In this document: positions 60,826-64,000 of the stretch, in pieces | Layout of the letters: every line of letters starts with the position of its first letter | How positions within the stretch are numbered: the first letter of the stretch is position 1 | The notes under the pieces: model-generated | Seen by the model: the letters and a program-made list of their open reading frames with translations, nothing else | The model's database searches: none | Told to the model about the DNA's origin: nothing | Program-made: the position numbers and the translations under genes | From: Pseudo-nitzschia pungens | Taxonomy: Eukaryota; Bacillariophyta; Bacillariophyceae; Bacillariales; Bacillariaceae | Length of the DNA: 64,000 bases | Direction: 5' to 3' | Assembly: GCA_037355855.1 (NCBI GenBank) | Contig: CM074765.1 | Location: 2,480,001-2,544,000 of the forward strand

Positions 60826-60839
60826 TGATTTTAAAATCA
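60826..60839 (+). other. palindrome at the primer-binding position of G3
   Basis: TGATTTTAAAATCA, a perfect 14-nt palindrome directly after the LTR. Confidence 0.75.
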
Positions 60840-61560
60840 AGGTGAGCGCTGATGACCATGAGCAGAAAGAAATCGATCGACCAAAAAGAGCATACGAGAT
60901 CGAAATACTGCCACGAATGGAGGCGCAGCGAAGCAAAAACAGGGAGAAGGATATCCAGTGTTTGCAGCACAAGGAAAACCGACCCCAGCGACTGTTGGCT
61001 CCAGTACAAGGGAGCAACAGTAGCAACAGAGACACCTGAGTACCTGAACAGGACCATGGTCGACAACAGGAAATAATCGAAAAATTCGAAAATACACACT
61101 GAAAAAGTGACACATAAATCAGTGAGTGGACTAATTGGACCAACGCTGAATGGATGGACAGACCAAAAAGAGTACGCCAACCAAAAACGATATATACAAA
61201 ATATCCGGAAAGGTATACACCAAATACCCAAACACCACTAATCCCACGGGACGACAAGAAGTGGGACCGGTCCGGTGACAGCTTAAGAAAGAAGCAACGC
61301 CGTCATTTCCCACGAAATAAAAACAGAAACAACTCCGGGGAACCACAGGATTCCCGGGAACTAAAGAGAGAAACAACTCCCACCACTGGACAAACCAGGG
61401 GGAAATCCAGTTATAACACGAGCTATCGCGAGAGCAGTGGAAATCCAGCAAGAAAAACTGGAGGAGCTGAGCAATCACTTTTTGCTCAGTTTCAACACAA
61501 ACAGCAAAGATAACAAAAATAGTGTAACTAGATTAAATAGAATAAACGATTAACCCAACC
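60840..61560 (+). other. G3 leader with an upstream ORF
   Basis: A 119-codon ORF (61154-61513, MDRPKRVRQPKTIYTKYPER) lies before gag. The matching ORF in the 23.7-kb copy stops after about 21 codons, so it is probably not a protein gene. Confidence 0.5.
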
Positions 61561-62706
61561 ATGGCGTCTAAAGGAACCAAACAGAAACCCTTTACCTTTG
61601 CGCGAGAGGACTGGCCGGAAGATGCCAATGCCGTAAAAATGAGCATAGACTCAGAAAAGGGAGGAGTGGCCTTCAGTGACTACTTGAAGGTACTCACCAG
61701 CACGGAAAGACCGGAACTCTTTATCATCTGGAAGAGAGACTTTGACCAGAAAATTGTTGGCAATGAGAAACTCCAAGGAGACCAGAAACTGGATGTTCTC
61801 CAGAGAATCCTCTCCCACGAGGCACTCTCCATTGTCCAAATGGTCCTAGGCCGGACCTACTATGCCGAGCCAGGACACAAGGTCCACAATAACCAACTAA
61901 TCCAACAAAAACTCGAAATGATCGCAATGAGGGAACCTAAGGAACGACCTAAGGAACCCCCCTCTGAGGAATCCAAAGAGGCGGTGGAGGGCCCCAGCGC
62001 CCCAACCGACGACGACGCGACTGCTACGGCGGCGTCCGAAACAGAACCGGAGTCCGCCACACTCAACGGCCCGGTTCCAAAGAAAAGGGTCTTGACTGCC
62101 CTCATCCAGTACTACCGAACCCAGGGGTACAGAAAGGATGTCATTGAGGAGTGCATGCACATGCTCAAACTCAAAATCTTTGGCAATGACATGAATGGCA
62201 AAAGATCCTACATTCTGCTCCGGAGATTCATCCGGAACACAAAAATCGACATGAAACACGGTATCCGCTCTTGGGCAAACCGCATGGCCGAACTACAGAG
62301 CTATCTACCAGACTGCCTCTGGGAGAGTGGCGCCGCAAACGGCACTGCTCCTTCCAGTTACTCGGAAGAGGACATGAAGGAAATCCTAGATTCCAACATG
62401 ACCCACTCCCAACGAGAGAAACTAGACCATATCGGATGGGACGTCTATTCCCACTCCTTCAACACCACCATCGACAAACTCGAAAACTTGGAAATCACCA
62501 TCCGGAGCGAGGATGAACTCCACAAACGAATCTCTGACCTTGAAAAACAAAACGGTGGTCCCAAGAAGAATCCCAAGACCGCATCTGGGGGAGGAACCCA
62601 CCACGGGAAATCCCCTGGCAAAAAGAAGCGCCCTGTGGACAACAGCAACAAACAGCTATGTGCAAGACCTGTGGCAAGGTCCATGCCGGCAAATGCTGGA
62701 AACTAA
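61561..62706 (+). CDS. gag: gypsy Gag of G3
   Basis: 381 aa, MASKGTKQKPFTFAREDWPE. Capsid-like helices include FSDYLKVLTSTERPELFIIW, DVLQRILSHEALSIVQMVLG and SYILLRRFIRNTKIDMKHGI. An acidic Glu/Asp/Ala linker is at about residues 125-165. It ends in a Lys/Gly-rich tail (PKKNPKTASGGGTHHGKSPG, KKKRP). The zinc knuckle is absent in this frame and present in the -1 frame (62658 onward). Unrelated in sequence to the G1/G2/GB Gag. Confidence 0.85.
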   Translation: MASKGTKQKPFTFAREDWPEDANAVKMSIDSEKGGVAFSDYLKVLTSTERPELFIIWKRDFDQKIVGNEKLQGDQKLDVLQRILSHEALSIVQMVLGRTYYAEPGHKVHNNQLIQQKLEMIAMREPKERPKEPPSEESKEAVEGPSAPTDDDATATAASETEPESATLNGPVPKKRVLTALIQYYRTQGYRKDVIEECMHMLKLKIFGNDMNGKRSYILLRRFIRNTKIDMKHGIRSWANRMAELQSYLPDCLWESGAANGTAPSSYSEEDMKEILDSNMTHSQREKLDHIGWDVYSHSFNTTIDKLENLEITIRSEDELHKRISDLEKQNGGPKKNPKTASGGGTHHGKSPGKKKRPVDNSNKQLCARPVARSMPANAGN

Positions 62707-62978
62707 CCGGTGGTCCCCCCAAGAAGGGAAAGTTTGACCGGGAGACCATCAACTTGCTCAAGGAGCATTTTGTGGCAAAAGAAGACTCAGACTCTGAGCA
62801 GTACTCCAAACCCCACTGGGGAAGGAACCTATCAAACCACGAGTACTCTTATGTACTGGCCACGGCCCAAGCGGACCACTCAGTCTCCGATGACGAGATC
62901 GATATCTCCGAACGCGAACTCAAAGAGTACAGAAGAAAGTACAGGAAAACCTTTAAAAGGAAAGGTTCCCACAACTGA
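62640..62978 (+). CDS. G3 Gag extension with CX2CX3HX3C knuckle (-1 frame)
   Basis: Frame shared with pol: CGQQQQTAMCKTCGKVHAGK then CWKLTGG, a short CCHC-type knuckle (C-K-T-C-G-K-V-H-A-G-K-C). It then continues to DEIDISERELKEYRRKYRKT and stops at UGA 62976-62978. It lies -1 to the main gag frame, with an A-rich GGCAAAAAGAAG at about 62617-62628 just before the overlap. Either a programmed shift or a mutation; the lack of decay downstream favours function. Confidence 0.65.
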   Translation, partial: QQQQTAMCKTCGKVHAGKCWKLTGGPPKKGKFDRETINLLKEHFVAKEDSDSEQYSKPHWGRNLSNHEYSYVLATAQADHSVSDDEIDISERELKEYRRKYRKTFKRKGSHN

Positions 62979-64000
62979 ATGGCTGATACCATCCACACCG
63001 GACCCCGCATCATCAACAGATTTGCGGACGTCTGTGTGGAGGTATTGGACCACAAAGGAAGGGGGAGGATGCTCCGGGGCCTACTAGACTCTGGTTGCTC
63101 CAAATCCATTGTACTAAAGCGATTCGTCGACCGAAGTCAACTAACAAACCGAGACCAAAGATCTGTCACCTACAACACATATGGAGGCAAGTTTCGAACC
63201 AAGTCTGCGGCTTCAGTGGGACTAAGGCTGATAGAATTTTCGAACTCCAAGACCATCAAATGGACCTTCCACCAAGTGGATGAATACCATCACCACGAGG
63301 AAGTACCCTACGACATGATCATAGGATCCGACTTGATGGCACAACTGGGACTGGATATAAAATACAGCTCCAGGACAATTGAATGGCAGGGTGACTCCAT
63401 TCCCATGAAGGGAATAGGGGAACTCTCGAACCCGGACAAATGTGAGGCAGTATTCTTTGCCAACACACAGAGTCCGATCCTCCAACAAGAGGAAGAAAGG
63501 CAAGCCAAAATCTTGGACGCAGACTACTCCAAAGTCGATATAGACGCTATGGTCAATGACCTGGAGATTACGGACACGTCCAAGGAAGCCTTGAAGAAAA
63601 CACTGAAGAAATTTCCGACGCTCTTTGGAGGAGGTCTGGGACTACTGAAGAATATAGAACCGGTGTCCATTGAACTCCAACCAGGGGTCAAACCGGTCCG
63701 ACAGAGGTACTATTCTGTACCCCATGCCTTTGAACAGGCACTACGAAAGGAGATCACCAGGCTCTGTGATATTGGAGTCTTGGAGAAACTCCACCATGAT
63801 GATGATTCACCATGGGCATCCCCCACGTTCTGTCAACCGAAGAAAACAGGCGATATCCGAGTCCTTACAGACTTCCGGAAGATGAATGCCGCAATCCAGA
63901 GGAAACCATTCCCACTACCAAGAATAGGGGAAACAATCCAAAGGTTACAGAAGTTCAAATCAGCTATGGCGCTGGACTTGTCCCAGGGGTACTACACCAT
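62979..64000 (+). CDS. pol: G3 Pol, N-terminal part (protease and start of RT), cut by the window
   Basis: 340 codons open to the edge. ATG 62979 directly follows the gag UGA (TGAATG) in the same frame, so either readthrough or reinitiation would work. Protease: GLLDSGCSKSIVLKRFVDRS near residue 35, then PYDMIIGSDLMAQLGLDIKY. Reverse transcriptase: ASPTFCQPKKTGDIRVLTDF, KMNAAIQRKPFPLPRIGETI and AMALDLSQGYYT, the first catalytic Asp. The YxDD box is beyond the window. No break so far. Confidence 0.92.
   Translation, partial: MADTIHTGPRIINRFADVCVEVLDHKGRGRMLRGLLDSGCSKSIVLKRFVDRSQLTNRDQRSVTYNTYGGKFRTKSAASVGLRLIEFSNSKTIKWTFHQVDEYHHHEEVPYDMIIGSDLMAQLGLDIKYSSRTIEWQGDSIPMKGIGELSNPDKCEAVFFANTQSPILQQEEERQAKILDADYSKVDIDAMVNDLEITDTSKEALKKTLKKFPTLFGGGLGLLKNIEPVSIELQPGVKPVRQRYYSVPHAFEQALRKEITRLCDIGVLEKLHHDDDSPWASPTFCQPKKTGDIRVLTDFRKMNAAIQRKPFPLPRIGETIQRLQKFKSAMALDLSQGYYT

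Larger units (their letters stand above)
60637..64000 (+). mobile_element. gypsy element G3, 5' part, runs off the window
   Basis: LTR 60637-60825, palindrome 60826-60839, leader to 61560, gag, gag-knuckle and pol up to the window edge. Coding is open apart from a -1 shift within gag and one UGA between gag and pol. Second 5' copy at 23280. Confidence 0.92.

Noticed and set aside
61154..61513. 119-aa ORF in the G3 leader as an extra gene
   Set aside because: The homologous leader at 23.78 kb stops after about 21 codons, so coding is not conserved.

Overview
The window is nuclear DNA from a photosynthetic stramenopile, most likely a diatom. The clearest clue is a two-domain Cpn20-type chaperonin at 26.5 kb whose N-terminus is a signal peptide ending in ASAAAF, a match to the ASAFAP-type motif that routes proteins into secondary plastids. 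Spliceosomal introns (MetX, a transposase-like gene) and the retroelement families agree. Species cannot be named from the sequence alone.

Only about 5 kb (26.5-31.3 kb) looks like ordinary host genes: the plastid co-chaperonin (+), a DUF1769/UPF0590-like protein (-) and homoserine O-acetyltransferase MetX (-, one 127-nt intron). Almost everything else is transposable elements nested inside one another.

Layout. 1-11.05 kb: a Ty1/copia element on the minus strand with LTRs that look identical but a wrecked interior; it carries a 2.03-kb internally deleted LINE derivative with a 20-bp target duplication. 11.1-13.3 kb: a 265-aa repeat-containing ORF and a frameshifted Ser/Gln-rich ORF of unknown role. 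13.2-17.1 kb: a Ty3/gypsy pol relic (family G3) split by a gag-only gypsy element (family GB), whose LTR holds a G3 solo LTR. 17.1-23.3 kb: a gypsy relic (family G1-like, minus) split by two abutting foldback elements full of C-run minisatellites. 23.3-24.4 kb: 5' end of another G3 element. 25.4-26.0 kb: a MITE. 32.2-57.0 kb: a gypsy element (G2) invaded by a 5'-truncated LINE, which was in turn invaded by a complete gypsy element (G1, 35,066-40,763). A 1-kb piece of this composite was then tandemly duplicated, and a full-length, apparently intact LINE (43,823-54,510) jumped into the first copy. A solo LTR also sits in G2. 57.5-60.56 kb: minisatellite and a transposase-like gene cut by an LTR. 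60.6-64 kb: the 5' part of a G3 element running off the window.

Expression signals recur across these gypsy families. Gag and pol are in one frame separated by a single stop codon (UGA in G1, G2 and G3), and the primer-binding position next to the 5' LTR holds a perfect palindrome instead of a TGG-type tRNA site. The layered insertions, each with its own target duplication, give a relative chronology. G1 (LTRs differing at one site) and the full-length LINE (perfect 19-bp duplication, intact ORFs) look youngest.
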